Shown: in pieces, positions 26,990 to 35,733 of the stretch | How the letters are laid out: the number at the start of each line of letters is the position of its first letter | How positions within the stretch are numbered: the stretch's first letter is position 1 | NCBI GenBank assembly: GCA_963742725.1 | Contig: CAVUMX010000003.1 | Span: forward strand, 62,001-126,000 | Source of the DNA: CAVVAL01 sp963742725 | GTDB taxonomy: Bacteria; Actinomycetota; Actinomycetes; Mycobacteriales; Cryptosporangiaceae | Length of the DNA stretch: 64,000 bases | Direction of reading: 5' to 3' | Position numbers and translations under genes: made by a program | The notes under the pieces: generated by a model | Seen by the model: the letters and a program-made list of their open reading frames with translations, nothing else | Databases searched by the model: none | Told to the model about the DNA's origin: nothing

Positions 26990-27193
26990 ATGGCAAAGGG
27001 CTCTCACCGCAGTGCGATCAGTGGCCGCTACATCAGCAGGGCAGCGGCGGCGCGGTACCCGCGAACCAGCGTGACCGAGACCGGCAGCAACCGCAGCTCC
27101 GGCACGCATCACCGCAGCGCGATCACCGGGCGGTTCGTCACCGGCTCGACGGCCGCCCGCCACCCGAACACCACGGTCACCCAACGCGGCTGA
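26990..27193 (+). CDS. small hypothetical protein with two SAI(S/T)GR repeats
   Basis: A 67-residue, strongly basic, polar protein made of two similar halves: HRSAISGRYISRAAAARYPR and HRSAITGRFVTGSTAARHPN, each followed by a TxVT segment. It has no hydrophobic segment. ATG at 26990 has the strong GAAGGAGGAGCC ribosome site, and a hairpin terminator follows. Such small repeat proteins occur in several actinomycetes with no known function. It is probably a real, highly translated gene. Confidence 0.75.
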   Translation: MAKGSHRSAISGRYISRAAAARYPRTSVTETGSNRSSGTHHRSAITGRFVTGSTAARHPNTTVTQRG

Positions 27194-27208
27194 CCGTCTA
27201 TGGGTGGC

Positions 27209-27238
27209 GAGGGGCGGGCCTCCGGATGCTCGCCCCTC
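27209..27238 (+). terminator. hairpin terminator after the small repeat protein
   Basis: Arms GAGGGGCGGGC (27209-27219) and GCTCGCCCCTC (27228-27238) pair with one G-T wobble around an 8-nt loop, 16 bp after the stop. Confidence 0.65.
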
Positions 27239-27563
27239 ACGCGCGTACAAATAGTGGGTGACTCCGGGCTCTCGGTCGATCCAGAGAGCGCCGCCATGTC
27301 CGGTCACCACATCGTTGACCAGCCCATCCAGGATCGAGAGCTGTCCGTGCCGGCCGTAAGAGGGGCCGCGCGACCGCGCGTCGCGACGACAGGCAGCTTG
27401 TGCGGCGCTTATGCCGTGTCGTGCCGCCTCGACGGAGGTGCCTACCACTTTCGTTGTAGGGAGAAGTCGACGTCGTATGGATGGAACAGAACGGCGATTC
27501 GATCACTCTTGGTCCGGCACCGCGGTCATCCGGGCGGCGGTAGGGATGACGAGGTAGGCGCCG
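27239..27563. other. intergenic, no gene recognised
   Basis: About 325 bp upstream of the ABC/two-component operon. No convincing frame. The operon promoter should lie here, but I could not pick a -35/-10 pair with confidence. Confidence 0.5.
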
Positions 27564-28292
27564 ATGATCGTCGCGCAGGGACTGAGCAAGCGGTACGGCC
27601 AGGTGAGGGCGGTCGACGACCTCTCCTTCACCGTCGAACCCGGAGCGGTGACCGGCTTCCTCGGTCCGAACGGGGCCGGCAAGTCGACCACGATGCGGCT
27701 GATGCTGGGGCTGGACCACGGCAGTGGCCGCACCGAGTTCCACGGCCGCACGTACGGTGAACTCGACCAGCCGGCGCAGACGGTCGGCGTCGTGCTCGAC
27801 GCCCGCGCCGTTCACCCGGGACGCACCGCCCGCAACCATCTGCGGATGATCGCGGCCGGCGCCGGTCTCCCCGCCCGCCGGGTGGACGAGGTCCTCGAAC
27901 TCGTCGGGCTCCGCGACGCGGCGAAGCGGCGCGCGGGCGGCTTCAGCCTCGGCATGGCGCAGCGCCTCGCCCTAGCCGCCGCGCTGCTCGGCAACCCGCC
28001 GACGCTGATGCTGGACGAGCCGGCGAACGGGCTCGACCCAGAGGGCGTCCGCTGGCTACGGGATCTGCTGAAGGCCCTGGCCGCCGAGGGCCGCACCATC
28101 CTGGTCTCCTCGCACCTGCTCAACGAGATGGCGCACCTGGCCGACGCGTTGATCGTGATCGGCGGCGGGCGGCTGATCGCGTCCGAGCCGCTGGACGACT
28201 TCGTGGCCCGCCACTCCGCCGGCCAGCGCAGCCTGGAAGACGCCTTCCTCGCCGCCACCGCCGACGCCGCCCAGTACCGCGCCCAGCTCTGA
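27564..28292 (+). CDS. ABC transporter ATP-binding protein (bacitracin/antibiotic-type)
   Basis: A 242-residue cassette: Walker A GPNGAGKSTTM, signature GFSLGMAQRLALAAAL, Walker B PTLMLDEPANGLDPEG and switch SSHLLNEM. The DEPANGLDP and SLGMxQRL forms are typical of ATPases paired with ABC-2 permeases in peptide-antibiotic resistance or two-component-controlled efflux. ATG at 27564 follows GAGGTAGGCGCC. It is first in a four-gene operon with permease, histidine kinase and response regulator. Its closest relative in the window is the ATPase at 33006-33905. Confidence 0.92.
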   Translation: MIVAQGLSKRYGQVRAVDDLSFTVEPGAVTGFLGPNGAGKSTTMRLMLGLDHGSGRTEFHGRTYGELDQPAQTVGVVLDARAVHPGRTARNHLRMIAAGAGLPARRVDEVLELVGLRDAAKRRAGGFSLGMAQRLALAAALLGNPPTLMLDEPANGLDPEGVRWLRDLLKALAAEGRTILVSSHLLNEMAHLADALIVIGGGRLIASEPLDDFVARHSAGQRSLEDAFLAATADAAQYRAQL

Positions 28293-28315
28293 CCACCCCG
28301 GAAAGGACATTCCCT

Positions 28316-29020
28316 GTGCTGAACGCGATTCGCTACGAACTCCTCCGGCTGGGGACCCTGCGGTCGACCTGGCTCCTGCTCGGCGGCGGCCTCGCACTGC
28401 AGTTCGTGGTCGCCTCGATGTATGCCGGCCACACCGACATGACCGCCCGTGAGCGGTTCGTCTACTCGTTCACCGGCATCACGTTGCTGCTCGTGACGCT
28501 CTTTCCGACCGCGGTCGCGGTGAGCGCGTTCGGCCACGAGTACCGCCACCGCACGATCACCACGACGGTCCTGACACTGCGATCACGTGGGCGGATCCTG
28601 GCAGCGAAGGTGCTGACCGTGATCGCGCTGGCAGCCTGTGCCGGCGTCGGCGTGGTCGCGGTGACGCTGCTGGCCGGCGCGATGCGGGGTGGGATCCCGT
28701 CGGAACTGTGGCGCGTGGGCCAGGTGCTGGTCGCGGTCGTGGTCTACGCGGTGCTCTGCGCGCTCGTCGGGCTCGGCGTCGCCGCCGTGACCCGCAACGC
28801 GACGATCGCCATGGTCGCGGTGATCGGCTTCCCGACGATCGTCGAGGTGCTGCTACTGATCGGCACCAAGGTCCCCGAGCGGCTGCTGCCGTTCCTCGCC
28901 GCATCGAAGATGGTCAGCCCGGCGAGCGGGAACGTCTGGACGATGCCGTTGCCGCTGCTCGTGCTGGCGGTCGTGTTCCTCGGCGCCGGCGGCGTGCTGC
29001 TGGCCCAGCGCGACGCATGA
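28316..29020 (+). CDS. ABC-2 type permease
   Basis: A 234-residue protein with six hydrophobic segments, including TWLLLGGGLALQFVVASMY, GITLLLVTLFPTAVAVSAFG and the last PLPLLVLAVVFLGAGGVLL. The cytoplasmic EYRHRTITTTVLTLRSRGRI stretch is typical of ABC-2 permeases. GTG start with AAAGGA upstream, 23 bp after the ATPase. It forms the transporter with that ATPase. Confidence 0.85.
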   Translation: MLNAIRYELLRLGTLRSTWLLLGGGLALQFVVASMYAGHTDMTARERFVYSFTGITLLLVTLFPTAVAVSAFGHEYRHRTITTTVLTLRSRGRILAAKVLTVIALAACAGVGVVAVTLLAGAMRGGIPSELWRVGQVLVAVVVYAVLCALVGLGVAAVTRNATIAMVAVIGFPTIVEVLLLIGTKVPERLLPFLAASKMVSPASGNVWTMPLPLLVLAVVFLGAGGVLLAQRDA

Positions 29021-29040
29021 CCGGAATCTAGGCTGGCCGC

Positions 29041-30189
29041 GTGGAACCTGCGACCGCACGGCGGCTGTCCTGGTGGGACGGCTCGGTGCTCAACCTGCTC
29101 GGGGACGCCGCCGTCGCGGGCGTCGCCTGGCCGCTGGCGTGGCACGGGGCGCAGGTGACGCGGCTCGGGCTGGTGCCGTACGGGTGGGGCACGGTGGTCA
29201 TCGTGACGGCGGTCGTCCTCGCGCTGTTCGTCCGGCGCCGGTTCCCGATCGCGGCAGCGGTCGTGGCCGCTCTCGCCATGATCTGTGCGGGTGTGTGGCT
29301 GGCGATACCGCTGGCCTGCTACACCGTCGCCAGCCGTCGCGGCAACACGGCGGCGACCTGGCTCGTCACGGCCGGAGCGGCCGCCGCGGTCTCGGTGCCG
29401 TGGGGCGTTCGCTACGTACAGGACGATCTGCTGTTCGGCACGCTGCTCTCGGTCGCGGTGGTCGGCTTCCCGGTGTTCGTGGGGTTGTGGGTGGGGCAGC
29501 GTCGGCAGCTCGTCGCCGGCCTGCGGGACCGCGCCGAGCAGGCCGAACGCGAGCGGGACCTGCGCACGGCCGGCGCCATCGACGAGGAGCGCCGCCGGAT
29601 CGCCCGCGAGCTGCACGACGTGGTGGCGCACCGGGTCAGCCAGATCGCCGTGCAGGCCGGCGCGCTCGCGGTCTCGTCGGATGGCCGCACCGCGGACGTC
29701 GCCGAAGCGATCCGTGGGACGAGCACCACGGCACTGGAGGAGATGCGCGAGCTGCTCGGGGTGCTGCGCCGCGGCGACGGTGACGCGCCGCTGCATCCGG
29801 CGCCCACGCTGAGCGGGCTCCGCCAGCTGGTTGACGAGGCGGTGGCGACCGGGCAGCGCGTGACGGTCACAGCTCCTGACGAGCCGCCGCCGGTTCCCGG
29901 CTCCACCGGGCGCGCCGTCTACCGGCTGGTGCAGGAGTCGCTGACCAACGCGGCGAAACACGCGCCGGGTGCGGCCGTCGACGTCACGCTGGGTGTGGAC
30001 GACGCGGAACTGGCCGTGACGGTCCGCAACGCGCCGGGGGTCCCGGCGGCCCTCCGGTCGGGGCCGCCGCCCGGGTCCGGGTTCGGCCTGGCCGGCATGC
30101 GCGAGCGGGTCGAGCTGGCGGGTGGCACGCTGGTGGTCGGTCCGACGTCCGATGGAGGGTTCTGCGTGGTGGCGAGGTTCGGCAGGTGA
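29041..30189 (+). CDS. sensor histidine kinase (NarL-type HisKA_3)
   Basis: A 382-residue kinase: about five or six transmembrane segments in the first 155 residues with no large external loop, then the HisKA_3 box RRRIARELHDVVAHRVSQI with the phosphorylated histidine, and a HATPase domain with the N box ESLTNAAKHAPG and a GSGFGLAGMRERVE G box. Short outside loops suggest it senses membrane or transporter state. The GTG start is 20 bp after the permease; the stop overlaps the response regulator by four bases (GTGA). Confidence 0.9.
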   Translation: MEPATARRLSWWDGSVLNLLGDAAVAGVAWPLAWHGAQVTRLGLVPYGWGTVVIVTAVVLALFVRRRFPIAAAVVAALAMICAGVWLAIPLACYTVASRRGNTAATWLVTAGAAAAVSVPWGVRYVQDDLLFGTLLSVAVVGFPVFVGLWVGQRRQLVAGLRDRAEQAERERDLRTAGAIDEERRRIARELHDVVAHRVSQIAVQAGALAVSSDGRTADVAEAIRGTSTTALEEMRELLGVLRRGDGDAPLHPAPTLSGLRQLVDEAVATGQRVTVTAPDEPPPVPGSTGRAVYRLVQESLTNAAKHAPGAAVDVTLGVDDAELAVTVRNAPGVPAALRSGPPPGSGFGLAGMRERVELAGGTLVVGPTSDGGFCVVARFGR

Positions 30190-30833
30190 TCCGCGTGGTC
30201 CTGCTCGAGGACGAGGAGTTGGTCCGCGGCGGGATCCGGATGATCCTGGAGAGCGGCGGCGCGATCGAGGTCGTCGCCGACCGCGGCGATGGTGACGAGG
30301 CCGTCGACCTCGTGCTGCGGCACCGACCGGACGTCGTCCTCACCGACATCCGTATGCCGCGCGTTGACGGCCTGGAGGTCACCCGGCGCGTGCGCGCGCT
30401 GCCCGACCCGCCCCCGGTAATCGTGCTCACCACCTTCGACCTCGACGAGTATGTGTTCGCGGCGCTGCAGGCGGGCGCCGCCGGCTTCCTACTCAAGGAC
30501 ACCCCTCCACGCGACCTGGCACGCGCCGTCGAGGTGGTCGCCACCGGCGACGCGATACTCGCCCCCACCGTGACGAAGCGGCTGCTGACACAGTTCGCGA
30601 CCGGCCAGGGCTCGAAACAAGCCGACGCGCGCGCCAAGCTCACCCTGCTCACCGACCGCGAACGGGAGGTCGCCCTCGCGGTGGCTACCGGAGCCAGCAA
30701 CGCCGACATCGCGCGATCGCTGCACATGAGCGAGGCCACCGTGAAAGTGCACGTCAGCAGAACGATCGCCAAGCTCGGGCTCGACAACCGCACCCAGATC
30801 GCGATCCTTGCCCACCAGGCCGGCGTGGTCTAG
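30186..30833 (+). CDS. LuxR/NarL-family response regulator
   Basis: A 215-residue regulator with a receiver domain (VVLLEDEELVRGGIR, phospho-acceptor DVVLTDIRMPR, switch VLTTFDLDEYVF, KDTPP) and a C-terminal LuxR helix-turn-helix (LTDREREVALAVATGASNAD, ATVKVHVSRTIAKLGLDNRT). It is translationally coupled to the kinase and completes the ABC/two-component operon, which it probably autoregulates and induces under membrane or antibiotic stress. Confidence 0.92.
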   Translation: MIRVVLLEDEELVRGGIRMILESGGAIEVVADRGDGDEAVDLVLRHRPDVVLTDIRMPRVDGLEVTRRVRALPDPPPVIVLTTFDLDEYVFAALQAGAAGFLLKDTPPRDLARAVEVVATGDAILAPTVTKRLLTQFATGQGSKQADARAKLTLLTDREREVALAVATGASNADIARSLHMSEATVKVHVSRTIAKLGLDNRTQIAILAHQAGVV

Positions 30834-30997
30834 TTCGCCTAAGGGCGATCGCTCCGACGAGGTTGAGCGCCTCGACTCTACGAGGATCTCGCGGGCCATT
30901 GCGAAGGCGCGCGCTGCAGTGAGGCCTGCGCCTCGGGACTGAGTAGGACTGGCTGGCACGTTGCGCCTCCTAACTCGATTGAACATAAGGACTGTCT

Positions 30998-31046
30998 CCA
31001 TCGGACTTTTAATCCGTTGGTATCGGGTTCGAGTCCCGCGTCCCTG
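30998..31046 (+). other. tRNA-Lys-like 3' fragment
   Basis: The sequence contains an anticodon arm CGGACTTTTAATCCG with a CTTTTAA loop (anticodon TTT) and, after a short variable loop, a T arm with GGGTTCGAGTCCC. The D arm and a matching 5' acceptor strand are missing. It is therefore a 3' half, as left when an integrative element uses a tRNA gene as its attachment site, or simply a decayed tRNA. Confidence 0.5.
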
Positions 31047-31292
31047 GACAGGCCGAACATGCGAGCCCACTGCCGCTACGCCATCGTGGCTGCGCGCTGA
31101 GCGGACCGATCTGGTAATCGGCTCGCCCTGCTGCGCACGCCCGTTTTGTCCAGTCCTGCTGCCGAAGGGCCATGAGGCCTGGCCCGACGGGGACTCCGAG
31201 CCAGGGTCGAAGAGGCCGCTGATGTGGCCGGTGAGGGTGGTCCATGCTTGACGGGATATTGGCTCGGGCTGGATGGGCAGTGGTCGCGGGGA

Positions 31293-31634
31293 TCAAGCTG
31301 GAGCCGACGTCGCGAGCGAAGGTCCAATATGGTCAGTGCGCGCCCCGTCGACTGCACCGTGCCCGTTCCAGGCCCGCAATGCGTCGGTCTCGTGCGCGGC
31401 CTCGGGATGGCGCCAGCCCACCTTGAGGACCAGCTCGGCGCCGGCTGCGTCCTGGGCGGGCGCGACCCATGAGCATTGCCCGCCTGGCTCGTAGGGCGGG
31501 TCGAGCCGCAGGTCCCACCGCTCCGCCAGATCCGGCACGACGGCGGGCAGCGCCGATACCCAGGCGTCCAGGTCGTCGCGGCCCACGCGGGCAGCGGTCT
31601 CGGTCAGGTTGCGGGGGATAGGCAGTGTCCGCAC
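31293..31634 (-). pseudogene. aminoglycoside/hydroxyurea phosphotransferase, N-terminal fragment
   Basis: The first 90 or so residues match the N-lobe of the streptomycin 6-kinase/hydroxyurea phosphotransferase family: IPRNLTETAARVGRDDLDAW, SALPAVVPDLAERWDLRLDP, PYEPGGQCSWVAPAQDAAGA and LVLKVGWRHPEAAHETDALR, with the ATP-binding lysine in LVLKVGW. Similarity ends at AWNGHGAV, where the next beta strand should follow, and the rest is unrelated. The C-lobe with the catalytic aspartate is gone. Confidence 0.7.
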
Positions 31635-32117
31635 GCTTCGAGTCTCGCGGTCGCGGCGCCGGAACGCACGCGAATTGTGCGCCGGTCAGTCTCGCCGGGT
31701 CGCCTAGGCGATCACCGTCAGGCTGTGGGCGATCGACGTGAGCGCCAGCGCCTTCACCGCCTCGTACGTGCCGGGCTTCAGCCTCGCCGTGACCGCCGCC
31801 GCCTGCTCCGCGTACGCACAAGGCGGTGTTGAGGGGTGGCGTCGGCGTCCGGTGTGGTCATGGCGCGTGCTTCGTGGCCGTGGGGAGTACACGCAGACGG
31901 TGCTGACAGGCCGGTGCGTTGAGCACAGTTGGGGTACTGGCGAGTGTCGGTTTCCGAGAGGTGGTCACTGGTGTTTCCGCAGGTCGCTGTGGTGCGCCCT
32001 TGACGGGGTCCGGGAACGCGCCCTTCGGCAGCCTGAAGTGGGAGCGCAGGGTCTTGCCGGGCAGTGCTGCTCGCTAGGGCCGCACGCTGAGCGGTCACGA
32101 AGTCGCTCCAAATCGCT
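31635..32117. other. gene-poor debris
   Basis: No complete gene seen. A minus-strand frame ending at 31704 (VTARLKPGTYEAVKALALTS) has protein-like character but is not recognised and has no credible start. Confidence 0.35.
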
Positions 32118-32158
32118 GCTGATCGGGCACAACGTTCGAAACTTTGTACCCGATCAGC
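32118..32158 (-). terminator. hairpin downstream of minus-strand ABC operon
   Basis: Arms GCTGATCGGG (32118-32127) and CCCGATCAGC (32149-32158) are perfect over 10 bp and can extend through ACAA/TTGT inside the loop. It lies 27 bp beyond the permease stop. Confidence 0.6.
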
Positions 32159-32184
32159 GAGTATTTCAGGTGCTTTCTGCCCGG

Positions 32185-33009
32185 TCACTTCACTTCGGAG
32201 CGGCGCAGGAACAGCAGCCCGATGGTCAGCGGCAGCACGATCCAGATCGCGGTGGTCGAGCCGAGCATGGCCCACTCCTTGCCAGTGTTCGTGGCGCCCT
32301 CGAAGAGGTTGACCTGGGTGTAGTTCCAGTCGATCCACGGCTGCAGGTCGTAGAACCACTCGCGCACCTGGGCGAGCAGGGCGAGGATGCCCGGCAGCAC
32401 GAGTGACACGACGAAGTAGCCGACGATGGCCGCGGCGGAGTTGCGCAGCACGACGCCGAGGGTGAACCCGATCGCCATACCGACGAGGTTGCCGAGCACG
32501 ATCTGTGGCGCGGCCGAGAGCGAGATGTCCCAGACTGTGTCGACGCCGGCGAGCGCGGAGCCCGCCAGGTTGCCGATGGCCCCGACGGCGAAGGCGACGG
32601 CCATCGAGGCGATGCCGACCAGGAAGGTCGCGATCGCCTTGGCCCCGATCACCCGGCCGCGACTCGGCACGAGGGTGAAGGTCGTGAGCCCGCTGCGCTG
32701 GCTCCATTCGCTGGTGACGCCGAGGATCGCGATCATCGGCAGGATCACCGACATCGGGAAGCCGATCGCGGCCGCGAAGTTCTCGTAGGTGACCGTGTCG
32801 TCGGGCGCGAAGATGATGACAGCGCCGGTGGCCACGACGGAGAGGACGCCGATGCTGAGCAGCATCCAGAAGCCCGAGCGGGTGTTGAACATCTTGCGGA
32901 GCTCGACCTTGATCAGGCGTGTTGTCGGTATGGCGCGGGCGGGCTGACGAGCCTGGACAGCCGCCGTCGTGTCGGTGCTGGTCGTGGGGGAGACGGTCGT
33001 GGCGGTCAT
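32185..33009 (-). CDS. ABC-2 type permease
   Basis: A 274-residue protein with a cytoplasmic N-terminus rich in Thr/Ala, then LIKVELRKMFNTRSGFWMLL and five or six further membrane segments (ATGAVIIFA, GFPMSVILPMIAILGV, AIVGYFVVSLVLPGILALL, IWIVLPLTIGLLFL). EWSQRSGLTTFTLVPSRGRV is the typical cytoplasmic loop of this permease class. ATG overlaps the ATPase stop by four bases. Function: export driven by the upstream ATPase; substrate unknown. Confidence 0.85.
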   Translation of the reverse strand: MTATTVSPTTSTDTTAAVQARQPARAIPTTRLIKVELRKMFNTRSGFWMLLSIGVLSVVATGAVIIFAPDDTVTYENFAAAIGFPMSVILPMIAILGVTSEWSQRSGLTTFTLVPSRGRVIGAKAIATFLVGIASMAVAFAVGAIGNLAGSALAGVDTVWDISLSAAPQIVLGNLVGMAIGFTLGVVLRNSAAAIVGYFVVSLVLPGILALLAQVREWFYDLQPWIDWNYTQVNLFEGATNTGKEWAMLGSTTAIWIVLPLTIGLLFLRRSEVK

Positions 33010-33905
33010 GCCGCAACTCCTTCGCGTTGGGAGTCGGCAGTGAGCGACAGGAACATGTCTTCGAGGCCCGCGCCTTCGGCAGAGCGGAGCTCGGTGAGGG
33101 CGATGCCGGCGGCCAGGGCCACCGCGCCCACCTGGGCGGGATCTGCGTCGGTGCGCACCGAGCCGTCGCCGGCGAGCGTGCTGGCGATCCCGGCCTGTTC
33201 GAGGGCGTGCGCGAGATCGCGCGGCGACGGGGAGCGAGCGAGGGTGCCGGCAGCAGCGAGCAATTCCTCCTTGGTGCCGGACGCGACGATCTTGCCGTTG
33301 CCGATCACGACCAGGTCATCGGCGATGACCTCGATCTCGTGCAGGAGGTGCGACGACAGCAGCACGGTGCCGCCCTTGTTGGCATAACCGCGCAGCAGGT
33401 CGCGCATCCAGCGGATGCCGGCCGGGTCGAGGCCGTTGGCGGGCTCGTCGAGGATCAGCACGCGCGGGTCGCCCAGCAGCGCGGTGGCGATGCCGAGTCG
33501 CTGGCGCATGCCGAGTGAGTAGTTGCGGACCCGGCGCTTGGCCTCGTTCGGCGTCAGACTGACGAGCTCGAGCATCTCGTCGACGCGGGTGCGCGGGAGC
33601 CCCATCGTGTCGGCGGCGATGGTGAGGATCTCGCGGCCGGTGCGGCCGGCGTGCTGCGCGGAGGCGTCGAGGAGGACGCCGACCTCGAGGCCGGGGTTGG
33701 GGAGGTCGGCGAACCGGGCCCCGTCGATGGTGGCCGAGCCGGACGTCGGGGCGGTGAGACCGACCATGACGCGCATCGTGGTCGACTTGCCAGCGCCGTT
33801 CGGACCGAGGAAGCCGGTCACGCGGCCGGGCTGGGCGGTGAAGGAGACGTTGTCGACGGCGGTGAAGCCGGCGTACCTCCGGGTCAGTGAGTCAACGGTG
33901 ATCAT
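33006..33905 (-). CDS. ABC transporter ATP-binding protein
   Basis: A 299-residue cassette: GPNGAGKSTTMRVMVGL, NYSLGMRQRLGIATALLG, RVLILDEPANGLDPAG and SSHLLHEIEV give Walker A, signature, Walker B and switch motifs. An extra C-terminal region of about 70 residues follows the cassette (VRTDADPAQVGAVALAAGI and a final LEDMFLSLT helix), as in DrrA/BcrA-type exporters. Translationally coupled to the permease. Similar in organisation to the 27564-29020 pair, without a two-component system. Confidence 0.9.
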   Translation of the reverse strand: MITVDSLTRRYAGFTAVDNVSFTAQPGRVTGFLGPNGAGKSTTMRVMVGLTAPTSGSATIDGARFADLPNPGLEVGVLLDASAQHAGRTGREILTIAADTMGLPRTRVDEMLELVSLTPNEAKRRVRNYSLGMRQRLGIATALLGDPRVLILDEPANGLDPAGIRWMRDLLRGYANKGGTVLLSSHLLHEIEVIADDLVVIGNGKIVASGTKEELLAAAGTLARSPSPRDLAHALEQAGIASTLAGDGSVRTDADPAQVGAVALAAGIALTELRSAEGAGLEDMFLSLTADSQREGVAA

Positions 33906-34446
33906 GGCTCCAACCCTCGCCGCTCGACACCGGTCGGCACATCGGGTGTCACCCCCACACTGCCCCCAACCCGACCCCCGCCCAACCCTGAGTCGGGCTC
34001 GGGGTCACCCTGACCCTGCTGTTCCCCTGAACGGGCGCATCATGAGGCCATGAGCGAGCGCAGCGGGTTGGTGTTGCGGGGAAGGACCCGGTTGCTGTAG
34101 CGGCATTTGACTTGGTGACGCGGCGTGGATCGGGAACCAGCACGGGCGGAGGGCCGCCGGAAGGTGTGGCCGGTCGTCAGTCCACGCGACCGCGCCGTCG
34201 TGGGCGGTGAGCAAGCCGCGATCCGCGCACTCGTCGAGTTCCGTCGCCGGCCGGCCGGCGACGGCCTGGATCACGCGCGGTGGGCAGGGACGCGCCGATG
34301 GGTACCGGCAGCTCGCCTGGTCGACGCCTCGGCGGCGAGGTGCCCGCCGAGCGTCCAGCGCCGCGCACGAATCACCGAATGCGACGTCGGTTGCAGTGCA
34401 TATGGTTGGATTAGTGCAGGTCAGGGGATGTGAAGGTGGTCTCGAC
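33906..34446. other. intergenic debris, weak trace of a regulator on the minus strand
   Basis: No intact gene. A minus-strand stretch near 34150-34290 (AVAGRPATELDECADRGLL, then TAHDGAVAWTDD) vaguely recalls the helical part of LuxR/AAA-type regulators, with no start or nucleotide-binding motif. The LCP gene promoter should lie near the end of this stretch. Confidence 0.3.
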
Positions 34447-35634
34447 ATGGGGGCCGAACCGCCGATGGTTCAGGGAGGGCCCGGAGGCTCGCGGGCGCAG
34501 GAATCGGTCGCAGCCGAGCTTCGCGGGCTCGGGGAGCGGTGCTGCCGCCCGCTCTGCTCGGGGACGGTCGTCGCCGTCGTGCTGATGCTGACCTTGTCCG
34601 GTTTGCTCGTCGGCGGCAGGGTCCTGGCCGACAGGGCCGAGAGCAGTGTCAATCGCGATGACCTGCTCGGCTCCGCCGCCTCCGCCACGGAGCCGCCGAA
34701 GGTCACCGGCCCGCTCACGTTCCTCCTGATGGGGTTGGACAGCCGAGCCGGCGCGAACCACAATCCGGAGACGGCGGACGGCAGCGTGGCCGCGGTCGGT
34801 GGCCCGCCGCGCACTGACGCGATCATCGTCGTCCACGTTCCGAAGAGCACCGACCGGGCCTACGTGGTCTCGATCCCGCGCGATACCTATCTGCCGATCG
34901 CCGACAGCGACGGCCGGGTGGGGGCGCGGAACAAGGTCAACGCGGCGTTCGCGCACGGCGGCGCGCTACGGCTCGTGCAGACGCTCGACCATTTCACCGG
35001 TCACAAGATCGACTATCCGGTGGTGGTCGACTTCGCGGCGATCCGGGGGATCACCGACCTCGTGGGCGGCGTCGACGTGGTCATCGATGCGGAGAGCTAC
35101 GACTCCTACCGGTTTCTCCGGGACGGCAGCAGGTACCCGACGACGCCGTGCCGGGACAGGCAGGGGCGGCAGCGGAACTGCTTGACGTTCCGGAAGGGCC
35201 CGTTGCACCTGGACGGTCAGCTCGCCGAGTACTACGTGCGGCAGCGCGCGGGCCTGCCCAACGGTGATCTCGACCGCGTGAAGCGGCAGCAGCAGTACCT
35301 CCGAGCGTTGCTGTCCAAGGCCGCTTCGGGCGATCTTCTGACCGACCCGCAGCGGTTCGACGACTTCGTGACCGCGGTCGGCGCGGCGCTGACGGTGGAC
35401 CAGCGGATGCCCTTCAGCGGCATCGCGTTCTCCCTCAGGGGCCTTCGCCCAGCCGAGCTGGTGTTCATGACGTTGCCGACCGTGGGCTTCGACCGGGTGC
35501 CCGGCGTGGGGAGTGTCGTGCTGCCGGATGAACCGAGGGCCAAGGAGCTGTTCGCGGCGATGAACGCCGGCACGATGGAGGAGTACCTGCTCAAGTATCC
35601 GGCCGCTGCTAACGACGTCAGCCACGGCCTGTGA
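34447..35634 (+). CDS. LytR-CpsA-Psr (LCP) family protein
   Basis: A 395-residue type II membrane protein: short cytoplasmic N-terminus, one transmembrane segment (TVVAVVLMLTLSGLLVGGRV), then the LCP catalytic domain with LTFLLMGLDSRAG, PPRTDAIIVVHVPKST, VVSIPRDTYLPIAD and NKVNAAFAHGGA, DRVKRQQQYLRALL and the conserved arginines of these motifs. LCP enzymes attach secondary polymers such as teichoic acid or capsule to peptidoglycan. ATG at 34447 follows GAAGGTGG. The gene stands alone. Confidence 0.88.
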   Translation: MGAEPPMVQGGPGGSRAQESVAAELRGLGERCCRPLCSGTVVAVVLMLTLSGLLVGGRVLADRAESSVNRDDLLGSAASATEPPKVTGPLTFLLMGLDSRAGANHNPETADGSVAAVGGPPRTDAIIVVHVPKSTDRAYVVSIPRDTYLPIADSDGRVGARNKVNAAFAHGGALRLVQTLDHFTGHKIDYPVVVDFAAIRGITDLVGGVDVVIDAESYDSYRFLRDGSRYPTTPCRDRQGRQRNCLTFRKGPLHLDGQLAEYYVRQRAGLPNGDLDRVKRQQQYLRALLSKAASGDLLTDPQRFDDFVTAVGAALTVDQRMPFSGIAFSLRGLRPAELVFMTLPTVGFDRVPGVGSVVLPDEPRAKELFAAMNAGTMEEYLLKYPAAANDVSHGL

Positions 35635-35733
35635 CCTTGGCCCAGCTACGACATTGCCTCGACGACCGCGCCTCCGCCCACAACGACGCCACCGCGCGCC
35701 CTTTCAACCCGCACCGTTAGCTAGCTGCCCGGT

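Noticed and set aside
30840..30990. Minus-strand frame GLTAARAFAMAREILVESRR as a gene end
   Set aside because: Protein-like but no start, no family and no neighbours; too weak to annotate.
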